DNA from: Cryptomeria japonica
Taxonomy: Eukaryota; Streptophyta; Pinopsida; Cupressales; Cupressaceae
Direction: 5' to 3'
Length of the DNA stretch: 64,000 bases
Assembly: GCF_030272615.1 (NCBI RefSeq)
Contig: NC_081414.1
Coordinates: forward strand, 339,492,502 to 339,556,501
Shown: piece after piece, positions 42,489 to 54,215 of the stretch
Layout: the number at the start of each line of letters is the position of its first letter
Position numbering within the stretch: position 1 is the first letter of the stretch
The notes under the pieces: model-generated
Seen by the model: the letters and a program-made list of their open reading frames with translations, nothing else
Told to the model about the DNA's origin: nothing
The model's database searches: none
Made by a program: the position numbers and the translations under genes

Positions 42489-43981
42489 TGTTGAACACAG
42501 AGTACCACTGAGAGAGGGGTGAATCAATGGTTCCTAATATTTTTGACTTTCAAATAAACTTAAGAATATTAGTTATTCACTTAAACACTAAACAATCAAA
42601 CCGATAGAACAAGAAGGAAAGACAAAGAGATCATTCACACAAAAGTAGCTCTCAACACCAAATTTATGAGGAAAACCCAATGTGGGAAAAAGCTCGGTGA
42701 GAAAAGTTGTTGAAGACTACAACTCCAATCCATCCTCATAGGTAAAACACTGAATTACAAAGATTTAGGGCATCAACCCAAGGAGCACCAACCCTTGCAC
42801 TTTTAGGGCACCAACCCAAGGAGCGCCAACCCCTACACCAAGATTCAACTTGGTGATGTATATTGAAATACTTATTTGAATACAATTAAGGCGTCTTGTT
42901 GCAAATGAATTCTACAACTCTTTGATCAAACAACTCACTGTCGGTTGACAGTCTTTTCTCCTCCACTGAATCTCACACTATCGATAGTGAGATCACTCTC
43001 TTTGATTCTTTGCCTTTGTTATCTTTCTCTCCCTCTCTCACATAGACTCTCAACACACTGTGTCTCACTTGGATACTGTCTACTTTGTTACATCTTGCCA
43101 GTTAGGGTCAAATGCAGAACTTATAGTTATGCCTGTAGAATCCTCTCATCGATATACTTGCTCACATACACTGCACCTTTCTTAGAACTATTTCTGAAGC
43201 TTATCAAATCTTTTCTCTTTCTAACTCTCTCTCTTTTCTCTTCCACTTCTCCACAACATCATCATGCTCTGTTTTGAGCTCTCCTCTTTTATCCCATGAT
43301 TTTCCACCAGAAGGCAATTCAAACTTCAAAGCAGTTAGGGTTTCCTCTTCTTGACACTATCTTCATGAGATCTGATCCAACCTATCTTGGATCGATCACT
43401 TGTCCTTCAAAGATGCATCTATACACAGTTTCCATTATCCAATGCATATCTGCTGAAAATAGAAATCTTGAACAAGATCTCCTGCCTTGAAATCTCTCAA
43501 CACATAAAAATAGTTCAGCTATTTCCTTTTTGAGGACTTCTTGAACCGGATTTCCTTTGCATTGATTTAGGTGCCAACAACTCCTTGATCTTTCTCATTT
43601 ATCCTTTCTTCCTCGATCCACAATAGTCAGATACAATCTCATGATTTGTGGTTATTTCATTAATGGCAATTATCTATTTCAATGACCCTGTCGATGGGGC
43701 TTCACTGACCATAGCATGTTTGTCACCTCTGCTCTGCTTGGCATCACAATGATTAGGATGTGGCCCACCATACACAATTAGTCCAGCAAGCTCATACCGG
43801 TACATCCCTTTGCCAGTAAAAATTTCTTCTTTTGTTAATTATTAGAGCACACTATACCAGTAACACATCTTCACCTCTAGTGGTTTGTGACAACTTTCAC
43901 ATTATTTCTCTACATCATAAACAAGCAACCAATCTTCAGATTAGTTGACATCAATGATAAATTAATGCCAAAATGCCAACA
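42489..43981 (-). repeat. 3' LTR of element E
   Basis: Plus-strand start TGTTGAACACAGAG, end ATGCCAACA. It contains a 38-bp tandem duplication at 42765-42840 (TTAGGGCA-CAACCCAAGGAG) that the other LTR lacks. Near its right end it lacks some bases present in the 5' LTR. The plus-strand frame at 42945-43277 is antisense, CT-rich and not a gene. Confidence 0.95.
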
Positions 43982-43995
43982 ATCTCACCCTTTGG
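43982..43995 (-). other. Polypurine tract of element E
   Basis: The minus strand reads CCAAAGGGTGAGAT directly before the LTR start TGTTGGCA at 43981. Confidence 0.85.
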
Positions 43996-44154
43996 CATTG
44001 ATGTCAACTTATCGTGAGACACTCTATACTAATACATTTCTCCCCCTTTGACACAGTGATAAAGGGTATTGTGTACTCCCCCTTTGATATGTACCAAGCT
44101 CCCCCTGAACCACATAAAGCCTTCCTAGATAGAAGACACAACTCCCAACTTGTG

Positions 44155-44730
44155 TCAGAGGCACTCAAAGGTGCTTACCGGTAATGGTTTGGTGAAAATG
44201 CTAGCTACTTGTTCACCAGTAGGAACATAATCCATCCTTGCCTCCAATACTTCAACCTTCTCTCTGAGAAAGTGATACTTAATTGCAATGTGCTTTGTTT
44301 TGGAATACATGACTGGATTTTTTGCTATGTTGATTGCACTCAAATTGTCACAATGGATGAGAATAGCATCGATGATGTCCATCTATATGTCTTTGAGAGT
44401 CTGCTTCATCCAAAGCACCTGAGAGAAGCATGTAGTAGCAACAATGTATTCAACTTCAGCTGTAGATAGAGAGACTGAGTCTTGTTTCTTGCTATGCCAT
44501 GAGACCAACCGGTCACCTAGAAAGAATGCAGCACCACTTGTGCTCTTTTGATCATCAATGCAACCTTCCCAATCAAAATTAGTGTATTCTTCTAGATAAA
44601 ATCTCCTTGTTTAGGATACCACAAACTATAGCTAAGCATCCCTTGTAGGTACCTAAAAATTCTGCTAACAAAATTCATATGTGACTGCTTTGGTGAAGCT
44701 TGGAATCTGGCCACCATGCATACTTCCTAA
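44155..44730 (-). pseudogene. RNase H of element E (Ty1/copia)
   Basis: Recognisable copia RNase H segments: DQKSTSGAAFFLGDRLVSWH, SLSTAEVEYI, and after a stop ILIHCDNLSAINIAKNPVM then KTKHIAIKYHFLREKVE and the end EQVASIFTKPLP. TAG codons near 44383 and a frameshift interrupt it. Role: degrades the RNA strand during reverse transcription. Confidence 0.85.
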
Positions 44731-45640
44731 ACTATATCCGGTCTTGAAGTAGTTAGGTATAGTAGACTACCTATCATGGATTTGTACAGAGTCTAATCCA
44801 CCACTGGTGATTCACCATTCTTGCTTAATTTGTTGTCGTTCACCATGGGGGTGCTTATCGGTTTACAATCTTCTAGTTTGAATTTCTTCAACATCTCCTT
44901 TGCATGCTTGATTTGTGAGATAAATATTCCTTTATTTTGCTATAATATCTGTAAACCAAGGAAGTAAGTCAATTCACCAAGAATTGACATCTCAAATTCT
45001 AACTGCATCTGATCAGTAAATTCTTTGCAGAGAGTGTCCTTGTTGCCTCCAAAGATGATGTCATCTATGTACACAACCACAATGATCATGTGGTTCCCAT
45101 CCTTTTTTATGTACAAATTTCTATCAACACTTCCCTTTTTGAATCCTTTCTCCTTTAGGTATTGATCTAATCTTGAATACCACTCTCTAGGACCTTTCTT
45201 TAGACCATACAAGGCCTTCTTCAACTGGCACACAAGTGTCTCATCATCATGTAGCATAAACCCATCAGGCTGCTCCATGTACACTTCTTCTAAATTTCCA
45301 TTTAGAAAGGCATATTTTATATCCATTTGGTATACTTTATAGCCCTTGTATGCAGAGAAGGCTAGAAACATTCTAATTGCTTCTAATCTAGCTACCGGTG
45401 CAAATGTTTCTTCAAAGTCAATCCCCTCTACTTGAGAGTATCCTTTGCATACTAGTCTATCTTTATGCCTAACAATCTTACCTTCTTCATTCATCTTGTT
45501 CTAGTAGACCCATTTAGTGCCAATGATGTTCTTATCTTCTAGTCTAGGGACTAATTCCCAAGTCTTGTTCTTCTAAATTTGTTGTAGTTCTTCTTCCATG
45601 GCATCCATTTGTTCTTTCTTTTGCTAGTCTCATTGAATGT
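44731..45640 (-). pseudogene. Reverse transcriptase of element E (Ty1/copia)
   Basis: Open from 45494 to 44940: [60 protein letters not shown] (first Asp), [20 protein letters not shown] and [12 protein letters not shown] (YxDD box intact). A stop at 44940 and others upstream near 45500 break it. This domain order (after integrase) sets it as copia. Confidence 0.9.
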
Positions 45641-46037
45641 TTTAGGTTCCACTTCATTCATAAGGCATAGGTTGACTTGTTCATCATTTCAGGAAAGTCT
45701 TCTTCTAGTCTACACACCATCACTCTTATTTCTGATAATTTCCTCTTTCAGGTGATTCAGGTGTACATATCGATTGGGGGACTTCTTGGATGCTACCTCT
45801 AGTTCATTATCTGACTGAACTTCATCATCTTCATCGCTGGATACCATACCGGTTAATCTATGGCTAACATATTTTGTGCATATCTTCATCAACTTTTACA
45901 TGCACACTCTCAATGACTCTTCTTAGTCTTTTATTGTAGCATTTATAGGCCTTGTTGTTAGATGAGTAACCAAGGAAGATTCCTTCATCACTCCTAGAGT
46001 CAAAAATTCTAGGACCATCCATATCTTTCTTGATAAA
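45641..46037 (-). pseudogene. Integrase-RT linker of element E
   Basis: Carries the copia integrase C-terminal signature around SRSDEGIFLGYSSNNKAYKC-like residues (read through breaks near 45960) and an acidic linker (MVSSDEDDEVQSDNELEVAS). Broken by frameshifts. Confidence 0.6.
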
Positions 46038-46900
46038 TCAATTGCTTCCAAATTCTTTGAAGTATTTGATTGATGGTTTCCATTTATACCACAACTCATA
46101 AGGTGTCATTGTGTTGTTTGTTCTTAATTGAACCCTATTCAAAGTATATGTAGCAGTATGAACAACTTCTTTCCAATATGTGTTCAGCAGACTGGCCTCA
46201 TTTAACATGGTTTTGGCCATCTCCTTGACTGTCCTGTTCTTCCTTTCTATCACACCATTTTCTTGTGGTGTCCTAGGAGCAGAGTATTGCCTTCTAATTC
46301 CATGTTTTTCACAATAATCTTCCAATTCATTTGATGTAAACTTACCACCCCTATCTGATCTTAGGCAATTTAACCTATACCCACTTTCTTTTTCCACCAC
46401 CTTTTGAAAGATCTTGAATCTTTCAAATGCTTGTGATTTATCTTGCAGAAAGGTGACCCATGTCATTCTTAAGTAGTCATCAATGAAGAGCATAAAATAT
46501 CTTTCACCTGCAAGTGCTCTTGTCCTAGTTGAACCACATAGATCTGTATGCACAATTTCAAGTGGTCTTGAGGTGTTGTGATCTTTTGTCCTGAAGCTCA
46601 CTTTATTTTTCTTACCTTTTACACATTCATCTTAAAATGTGTTTAATAGTTTGATGATGGGTAGAATATTCATCACACACCCCTTTTTTCTTACTGAAAT
46701 TAGGTTATCAAAGTTTATGTGGCCTAATATTTTATTCCACAACCAACTTTCATCTACTTGTCCTAACATACATTGGGACTCATAGCATTCCTTCATATTA
46801 TAAACATTTCCATCTATTCTCTTTCCTTCTACCACAACTTTACTGGTACTATCTTTCTTTATCTAGCAATCGATTGAGTGAAAGGTGAATTTGTAACCTT
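46038..46900 (-). pseudogene. GAG-pre-integrase and integrase of element E
   Basis: 46835-46632 holds the pre-integrase segment (ESWLWNKILGHINFDNLISV). After a break at 46602, the core reads EIVHTDLCGSTRTRALAGER (first Asp), NCLRSDRGGKFTSNELEDYC (second Asp) and TPQENGVIERKNRTVKEMAK (Glu): an intact DDE triad over 187 open codons. Confidence 0.9.
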
Positions 46901-47120
46901 TGTCACACATCTAACTCACACTCAGTAGATTGTACTTTAGGCCTTCCACATAATATATATCATGTGCCTTCAGTTTTCCATCAATGCTTAGAGTTCCTTT
47001 TCCCTTTATTTTGATGGAAGAATTGTCTCCAAACCTTACTGATCCACCATTCCAGTCTTCAAGTTTAATGAATTTATTTTTGTCACCAATCATATGGTTT
47101 GAGAAACCACTATCTACCAC
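46901..47120 (-). pseudogene. Protease of element E
   Basis: MVDSGFSNHMIGDKNKFIKL carries the copia DSG protease motif (DSG-SNHM), followed by VRFGDNSSIKIKGKGTLSI and VEGLKYNLLSVS. The 69-codon piece is open; upstream and downstream are interrupted. Confidence 0.85.
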
Positions 47121-48201
47121 CCATAGATTTTTCCTTTCATCATGTAAGGCATTCTGTACTATGAGTCTTGATTATGTCATTTCCTTTTCTTTCTCAATCC
47201 AAACTGGTTTGGTCTCCTTCTTCTTGTCAGCTGCTATATTGAGCTTAGGTTCACTTACCGATTCTTGATCCAGATTTGTCTTCTTCTGATTGATCTTTTA
47301 GTTTTTACAAAACTTTGCTATGTGTCCAAACTCTTTCATTTAAGGGAACATCCTTAAAATTATTGTAGGGTATTGGTTTATTCTTTCTACAATCAAAACT
47401 CTTATGACGATATCCATTGTACTAATAATAGACAACATTCATATCCTATAGTGCATTAAATGGATTTCTACTTTCATAACTCATAGAAGGCTGATTGATT
47501 AATCTCCAGTCAACTATTCTATGCCCAAATTTGTTACACCAGTAACAGTAACCATGAAAGTTTGGAACATATCGGTTAGGTTGTCTTGGTCCTAAATGGA
47601 ACTACCTCATTGTGGGTTTTCCCTTCATGTTGTTGATTCTGGTGAATCCTTCACAATCAATTCTTGCATTTCTCCTTGGATCTGCATGTTGGTACAAGAA
47701 GTGTGACCTTTAGTTTATTGTTGTATACCAATTTGAGTGGTGATTTCCAACAGCATCTGCATATGGCTTTTTTCTGCTATCCTTGCCTACAATGAATTTC
47801 TTCTTTTCTTCACCTTTAATTGAAGAGGTGAACATTATTTCTTTGCCAGATTTATCTTTGTGGGTTGAAGTTTGACCTTCTTCAAAGCCTAAGCCACCAA
47901 TATCTTTGGATTGCTTCTATTTACTCAACATCTTATCTAATGCCTCAGTGCTACCTTCATACTTTCTCCCTATTTTTATTTCTTCCATACTTTCTTCAAG
48001 CTCCTTTCTAAGCTTTACTATTCCTTCTTCCAACTATTGATGCTCCTTTTCCTTCTTTGTTAGATTGGAGGCAGTGGCCTCACATATCCACTTAGTTTCT
48101 TCTAGCTACAATTTAAAGTCAGATATAACTTGAATAGACTCATCCAGGGATTGTTTCAAGAGATCTTGTTCATCTACTGCAACAAGCTTAACCCTCTTGA
48201 G
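47121..48201 (-). pseudogene. Gag C-terminal part of element E: coiled coil and decayed knuckles
   Basis: Coiled-coil heptads (LRKELEESMEEIKIGRKYEG) around 47950-48180, a GLGFEEG motif near 47890, then knuckle remnants: CYWCNKFGHRIVDW at about 47508-47550 (last Cys to Trp), a second near 47420 with both leading Cys changed to Tyr and Trp to stop, and FGHIAKFC near 47315. The same plan forms ORF1 of element B. Many TAGs. Confidence 0.65.
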
Positions 48202-49295
48202 TTATCTTCTTGTTTTACTCAATTCCTCAAGAGCACCAATAATTTCTCTCTCCAAATCCACTTCAGCTTCAATATCCTCCTCTTCCTCATCTTCATCAAC
48301 TGATCTATCAAGTGCCATGTAGAGATTGATTTTTTTTGTCATTCTCATGGTAATCATCTTTTGATGCATTTTCTTCATTTGTTGTGTCATCCTCAATAGT
48401 ATATAGGTTTTTCTAGTTCCGGTAGCCTCTCCTTTCTTGTTGGTAGTCATTCCTTTCTCTGTCTTTGCCAGTAGATCTTCTAAAATCCTTTGACTTATCT
48501 CCATCGGTTTCTTTGTGAGGACAATTTGAAGCAAAGTGTCCTACCTTCCCACAATTAAAACATTTAAGTGGTAGCTTTCCTTTGTACTGGTTGGATCCTC
48601 TTTTGAGCCTCCTAACAAATTTTTCTACTTCTGCATCAGAGTCTTCACTGGATTCTTTATGAGTAGTAGATTCTTTTCCCTTTTTGGTGATGTTGAATGT
48701 TGCTTCTTTCCTTGAGGAAGTATCACTAGTTTTTCTCATCTCATAGGCTGTCAGAGAACCAAATAACTCATCCATTGAGAAAGTCTTCAAATCCTTGGCT
48801 TCTTCGACTATGGCAGACACCTTAGTATCATACCTGGGTGGGAGAGATCTAAGTACCTTTCTGACAAGAACCTCATCTGTGATATCTTCTCCAAGTCCTC
48901 TAATAGTATTCACCATTTCATCAAATCTGTGAAGATAGTCTGCAATTTTTTCATCATCTTTCATTTTTTATGCTTTCAAGTTGGCCCCTCAGTGTTTGCA
49001 AGTTGGCTTCTTTGACTTTTGCATCTCCTTCAAACAACCTCTACAATTTGTCCCAAGTCTCCTTTGCTGAAGCATAGTGCATGACTTTGACAAATTCATT
49101 ATCAGATAGTCCACTCAAGATAGCATGTTTTTCCTTTGCATTATTCTCAAACTCCTTTTCAGCATCAAAATTAGAGGGAGGAGTATTAGGAACAACATAC
49201 CCATTCTTGATAGACATCCACACATCAAAACCCAAGGAGGAAATATAAGTTTCTATTCTTCTACTCTAGAAGGCATAGTTGGATCCATCAAACAT
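48202..49295 (-). pseudogene. Gag of element E (UBN2 capsid and first knuckle)
   Basis: ATG 49295 (MFDGSNYAF, then TAG). Capsid segments FDVWMSIKNGYVVPNTPP and FVKVMHYASAKETWDKL, then ADYLHRFDEMVNTIRGLGE and VRKVLRSLPPRYDTKVSA, are classic copia UBN2 gag. The knuckle CFNCGKVGHFASNC at about 48500-48550 is intact. A stop near 49040 and a frameshift near 48420 break it. Role: virus-like particle shell and RNA binding. Confidence 0.9.
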
Positions 49296-49383
49296 GGGGG
49301 CTTTTGAGGAACCAGACTCATTTCTTTCCTTTGTGTTCAAAGTCTAGAATCTACCCAAGGTTTAAAGATAACCAAGAACCTAG

Positions 49384-49395
49384 GCTCTGATACCA
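49384..49395 (-). other. Primer binding site, tRNA-Met, element E
   Basis: The minus strand reads TGGTATCAGAGC two bases inside the LTR end at 49398. Confidence 0.95.
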
Positions 49396-49397
49396 AT

Positions 49398-50919
49398 TGT
49401 TGAACACAGAGTACCATTAAGAGGGAGGTGAATCAGTGGTTCCTAATCTTTTTGACTTTCAAATAAACTTTAGAATATTAGTTATTCACTTAAACACTAA
49501 ATAATCAAACTAGTAGAACAAGAAGGAAAGCCAAAGAGATTATTCACACTAAAGTATCTCTCAACACCAAATTTATGAGGAAAACCCAATGTGAGAAAAA
49601 CCTCAGTGAGAAAAGTTGTTGAAGACTATAGCTCCAATCTAGCCTCACGGGTAAAACACTAAATTACAATGATTTAGGGAACCAACCCAAGGAGCACCAA
49701 CCCCTGGACCAAACTTCAAGTTGGAGATGTATATTGAAATATTTATTTGAATACAATTAAGGATTCTTGTTGCAAATGAATTATGCAACTCTTTGATCAA
49801 ACAACTCATTGTCGGTTGATAGTCTTTTCTCTTCCACTGAATCTCACACTACCGGTAGTGAGATTACTTTCTCTGATTCTCAACCTTTGTTATCTTTCTC
49901 TCCCTCTCTCACATAGACTCTCAACACACTGTGTCTCACTTGGATATTGCCTGCTCTATTACACCTTGCTGGTTAGGGTCAAATGTAAAACTTATAGTTA
50001 TGTCGATAGAATCCTCTCACCGATATGCTTGCTCACATACACTGCAACTTTCTTAGAACTATTTCTGAAGCTTAGAAAATATTCTCTCTTTATAACTCTC
50101 TCTCTTTTCTCTTCCACTTCTTCACAGCATCATCATGCTCTATTTTGAGCTATACTCTTTTATCTCATGATTTCCCGCCAGAAGGAAATTCAAACTTTGA
50201 AGCGGTTAGGGTTTCCTCTTCCTGACATTATCTTCATGAGATCTGATTCAGCCTATCTTGGATCAATCATGTGTCCTTCAAATATGCATCTATACATGGT
50301 TTTCATTATCTAATGCATATCTGCTGAAAAATAGCAATCTCGATTAAGATCTCTCACCTTGAAATTCATCGACACATAAAAACACTTCAGTTATTTCCTT
50401 TTCGAGGACTTCTTGAATCAGATTTCCTTTGCATTGATTCAGGCACCAACTACTCCCTGATCTTTCTTTGTTATCCTTTCTTCCTTGAGCCACAATAGTC
50501 AGATACAATCTCATGATTTGTGGTTATTTCATTAATAGTGATTATCTGTTTCAACGACCCTGTCAATGGGGCTTCACCGACCACAACATGTTTGCCACCT
50601 CTGCTCCATATGGCATCACAATGATCAAGATGTGGCCCACCAACACACAGTCGGTCTAGCAAGATCATACCGGTACATCCCTTTGTCGATAGAAGTTTCT
50701 TCTTCCGTTAACCGATAGAGCACACTATGCTGGCAACACATCTTCACCTCCAGTGGTTTGTGAAAACTTTCACATTCTGCCTCTTCATGATAAACAAGAA
50801 ATCAATCTTTAGACCAATTTGTACCTTACCGGTAGGCCTTCATTTTGTCTACTCACACTCATGTGAATATCCATCATGATAGTTGAAATCAATGACAACT
50901 TAATGCCAAAATGCCAATA
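49398..50919 (-). repeat. 5' LTR of element E
   Basis: Partner of 42489-43981, same start TGTTGAACACAGAG. The outer end ATGCCAATA differs from CCAACA by one C-to-T. The plus-strand frame at 49783-50148 mirrors the one in the other LTR and is not a gene. Confidence 0.95.
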
Positions 50920-50924
50920 ATTTT

Positions 50925-52300
50925 CACATAGATCTTGTACCAGGAGCTGAGGTAGTTTTGAGAGAACCATATAGGATGACCACTAATGAGCTTAATGAGC
51001 TCAAGATGCAGCTTGAGGAACTCTTAGAGAAAGGTCACATTCATCCTAGCATCTCCCCTTAGGGCACACCAGTTATCTTCATGAAGAAGAAGGATGGATC
51101 CCTTTGGTTATGTATGGATGACAGATAGTTGAACAAAGTGACCATCAAGAATCGATATCCTTTGCCTAGGATCGATGACTTATTTGATAAACTTCAGGGT
51201 GCCAAAGTATTTTCTAAGATAGATATGAAGTCAGGGTACCATCAGTTGATGATAGTAGAGAACAATATCCACAAGATCGCTTTCCATACTAGGTATGGCT
51301 ACTATGAGTTCACTGTGGTTCCATTTGGTCTTACGAATGCTCCAGTTGTATTCATGAGTCTTATGAATGGGGTATTCCTCACTTTCCTTGATTGAATTGT
51401 GATTGTGTTCCTTGATGATATATTGATATATTCTCAGTATGAGAAGGAGCATGAGGAGCATTTGAGGCACGTATTGCAGTGCTTGAGAGACAATCAGTTG
51501 TATGGTAGTTTGTCAAAGTATGCATTCTTTAGATCAGAGGTCAAATATCTAGGACATGTTATATCCATTGATGGGATCTTAGTTGACCCATCGAAGATCA
51601 GAGCTATTATGGATTGGCCAATACCAACTAGTGTGACAAAAATCAAGAGTTTCATGGGTCTAGCAGGGTACTACAAATTCTTCATTGATTGGTTCTCTAG
51701 GGTTTTTCATCCTATTACATCTCTTGAGCGAAAGGGAAAAAAATTTGAGTGGATAGAAAAGTGTGAGAGCGCCTTTCAGGAACTCAAAAGGGCACTCACT
51801 AGTGCACTTATTCTTGTTGTGCCAGATCCCTCAGCTGATTTCATGGTATGTACAAATGCTTCCTTGGATGGTTTAGGAGCAGTCCTTATGAAAGAGGGTC
51901 GAGTTATAGTGTATGAGTCTAGGAAACTTAAGAATCAAGAGATTAACTACCCTAATCATGACCTTAAGCTTGCAGCACTGGTGCACACACTTATGAGGTG
52001 GAGACAATCAGATCATCGGAGCTTGTAGTACATATTTACTCAGCCTAATCTTAATGCTCATCATAGAATATGAATGGAATTTTTATATGAGTATGATTTT
52101 GATGTTCACTACGTCAAGGGGAAAGAAAACATAGTTGCAGATGCCTTGAGTAGGAGATGTAATGAGATATGATCCATGTCTATAGACACAAATTTGAGAG
52201 ATCATATATTGCAGTAGCTGCCAAAGGATGACTGGTATTTAGAGGTATGTTAGGTAGTGCAATCTCAGGACACCCTGGAAGGGAAGTATACAGACTATTT
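50925..52300 (+). pseudogene. Reverse transcriptase and RNase H of element D
   Basis: Resumes after E with [20 protein letters not shown], then [34 protein letters not shown] (first Asp), [18 protein letters not shown] and VFLDDILIYSQ (FxDD box). RNase H follows: FMVCTNASLDGLGAVLMKEG, where the first catalytic Asp of TDAS is now Asn (GAT to AAT), and ENIVADALSRR. Stops at about 51060, 51127 and 51396 (TAG/TGA). Ends abruptly at 52300 where C2 begins. Confidence 0.9.
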
Positions 52301-52649
52301 GTTATCACTATTTAGAAAATTGGGTATTCTTGTCCCATATTTGGCTAGAAGTCTACAAAAATGTGTTTAGCATGGCCTTGTTACCTCTGAGTTTCTTGGA
52401 TCAAATGAGGGTTTAAGGTTTTTGAAGTTCTAACCCTTCCTATGTTTGAAAAACCCTTGTGTTCTATTTCTATGCTACTTTTGCCTCTTAAAGAACGGTC
52501 GGTTTATCGTTAAAAGTGTTCCCCCATAGGTTTTCCCTAGGCGGTCTTTCAAATATTTTCAAATTTTATGCCTTTGCCTATGTATTGTTCTAATGTTTGT
52601 GGGGCTCCTTAATAATTGTGCAAGTTATTGTTAATCCTACAGTTGTCAT

Positions 52650-53900
52650 TGTTTCGCTAGGCAAAGATGCTAGTAGGTTTAAGGCTCATGAAATGGCGAA
52701 AAGGATAGGTGGGCCCGATCAGAGGATTGACCATTAAATTAAAGGACTACATCTTGTATTGAATCCAATGGATCGATTTGATTCTCTAGCCCAAGATGCA
52801 CGTGATCTACCCTCTGCGAAATAGAGAAAGACTTGGTGGGTCCCAGAGGCAAGTGACTCATTTAGTTAAAGGATAATCAATTATGAAAAGATCAATGGCT
52901 CATGTTGATTCATGGCTGAAAGGTGCATGTGTTTTACCTTTCATGAAATAGAAAAAAGGTGGAGGGCCTGAGAGACAGTCACGGCAAGGAAGTAAGGATT
53001 GAGCAAGTCTCCAAGATCAAACAGTTGTCATTGCTTCCTGAAGATAAGTGGCTTGATATTTAAGCTCTGTGAAATAGCAAAAGGGTTGGTGGGCCCAAAG
53101 GACGGGCAGGTTATAAGTTTTAAAGACTGATTAAGTAGGAGTTAATCGTACGGTTGTCATGGATTCGCAGCCTCAAGTCAAGTGGAGATTAATGTTGATG
53201 AAATAGCAAAGTGATGTGGCAATCACATGATGGATGACATGGTAGGACAGATGGATTATTCTATGGAATGTAGTGATGACTTGTCAAGTGCACATGGCTC
53301 TGAAGGATAGTTGAGGGCTCACCTTGTTTCAACTGGGAGTTATGTTGAGAATAGCAAAGTAAAACACATGGCGGCCTTAGAATGGAACCCGGTGGAATTT
53401 CCTGAGCAAATAGTCGATTGCCACATGGCGTTTGTTAGCCAGTAATGAGATAGAGCAAGTGGTCTCCAAGCTGAGGGCCCACATGGAAGGTCTGAACCAT
53501 GTTCAATGGTGTTCATCTTGTGGTAGATCCAATGGTTGTTGTTGTTTCGCAGCCCAAAGATGTCTGTAGTTTAGTCTTCGCGAAGTGGCGAAAACCATTA
53601 GCCATCATGGTTGAGCGCGGTTAGTTAGGAAGACTGGCGGTCATTGTAGGAAGTAAAGACCAAGCAAGTAGATGATTCTCTAGAGGCCGGTGTTGTTTCA
53701 TAAGGTAAAAGTGTGCATGGTTTAGTGTTCACAAAATGGTAAAAAGAAGGTAGGGCCCATTACTAACACAGAAAGACCGGAAGGAGTAAAAGAAGTGCAA
53801 GTTTCCAAGATCCAACGATCGTCATTGCTTCGTGAAAGAAATGTGAGGGTGTTTTAAACTCTGTGAAATGGTCAAATGATGAAACAAAGAAGTACTCAGA
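52650..53900 (+). repeat. Degenerate U3 repeats of C2
   Basis: Sense-orientation copies of the unit seen in C1: words such as GATCCAATGG, GTTGTCATTGTTTCG, TTTACC/GTTTAA and GCGAAATAG or GAAATGGCGAAAA followed by GTGGGCCC recur roughly every 100-170 bp. Strongly diverged between units. Confidence 0.65.
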
Positions 53901-54215
53901 AAGTTTGTGATCCGTTGGAGCCCATTTTTTAATTCAATTTACGAATTCAATTTTGAGGTGATGGTCGAAGCATGCAGGATTAATTTCTCAATTCAATGTC
54001 AGGTTACCGTATTACAGTCCACATCAAACTTGAATGTTGGCATCATCTCAAAGAGTCTGTTGTAGAGGAACTGGTGTAGAGTGGTTTTCTTCAAGCGATT
54101 AACAGGTTTTTTGAGCTTTTTCTTGCTGATTGCAGTCTGAAAATCGATGATTGCTATGTGAATTGTTTCATTAGAGTTTTGGGCAAATCTCAATTGATAT
54201 AGTTGCATTAATTGA

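Larger units (their letters stand above)
42489..50919 (-). mobile_element. Element E: complete Ty1/copia retrotransposon inserted in pol of D
   Basis: 8.43 kb with LTRs 42489-43981 (3') and 49398-50919 (5'), a tRNA-Met primer site, a polypurine tract, and a perfect 5-bp target duplication ATTTT at 42484-42488 and 50920-50924. Minus-strand order gag, protease, integrase, RT, RNase H is diagnostic for Ty1/copia. All domains are present but interrupted by stops and frameshifts. Confidence 0.95.
18563..52300 (+). mobile_element. Element D: Ty3/gypsy retrotransposon broken by C1, E and C2
   Basis: Pieces in order: 5' LTR start (18563-19533), [C1], LTR end/leader (40149-40498), gag and protease (40499-42488), [E], RT-RNase H (50925-52300), [C2], remainder beyond the window. 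Continuity across E is shown by a perfect duplicated ATTTT and by RT leader motifs resuming in order. Continuity across C1 is shown by CCTAG/GCTAG flanks. The assignment of 18563-19533 as its LTR rests on position and the TGTGAGGCCCTACCC start, which is less certain. Confidence 0.7.

Noticed and set aside
42945-43277. Plus-strand ORF of 110 codons, also present at 49783-50148, suggesting a conserved gene
   Set aside because: The two are the paired LTRs of element E, so the similarity comes from LTR duplication. The frame is antisense to the element, CT-rich and without a domain.
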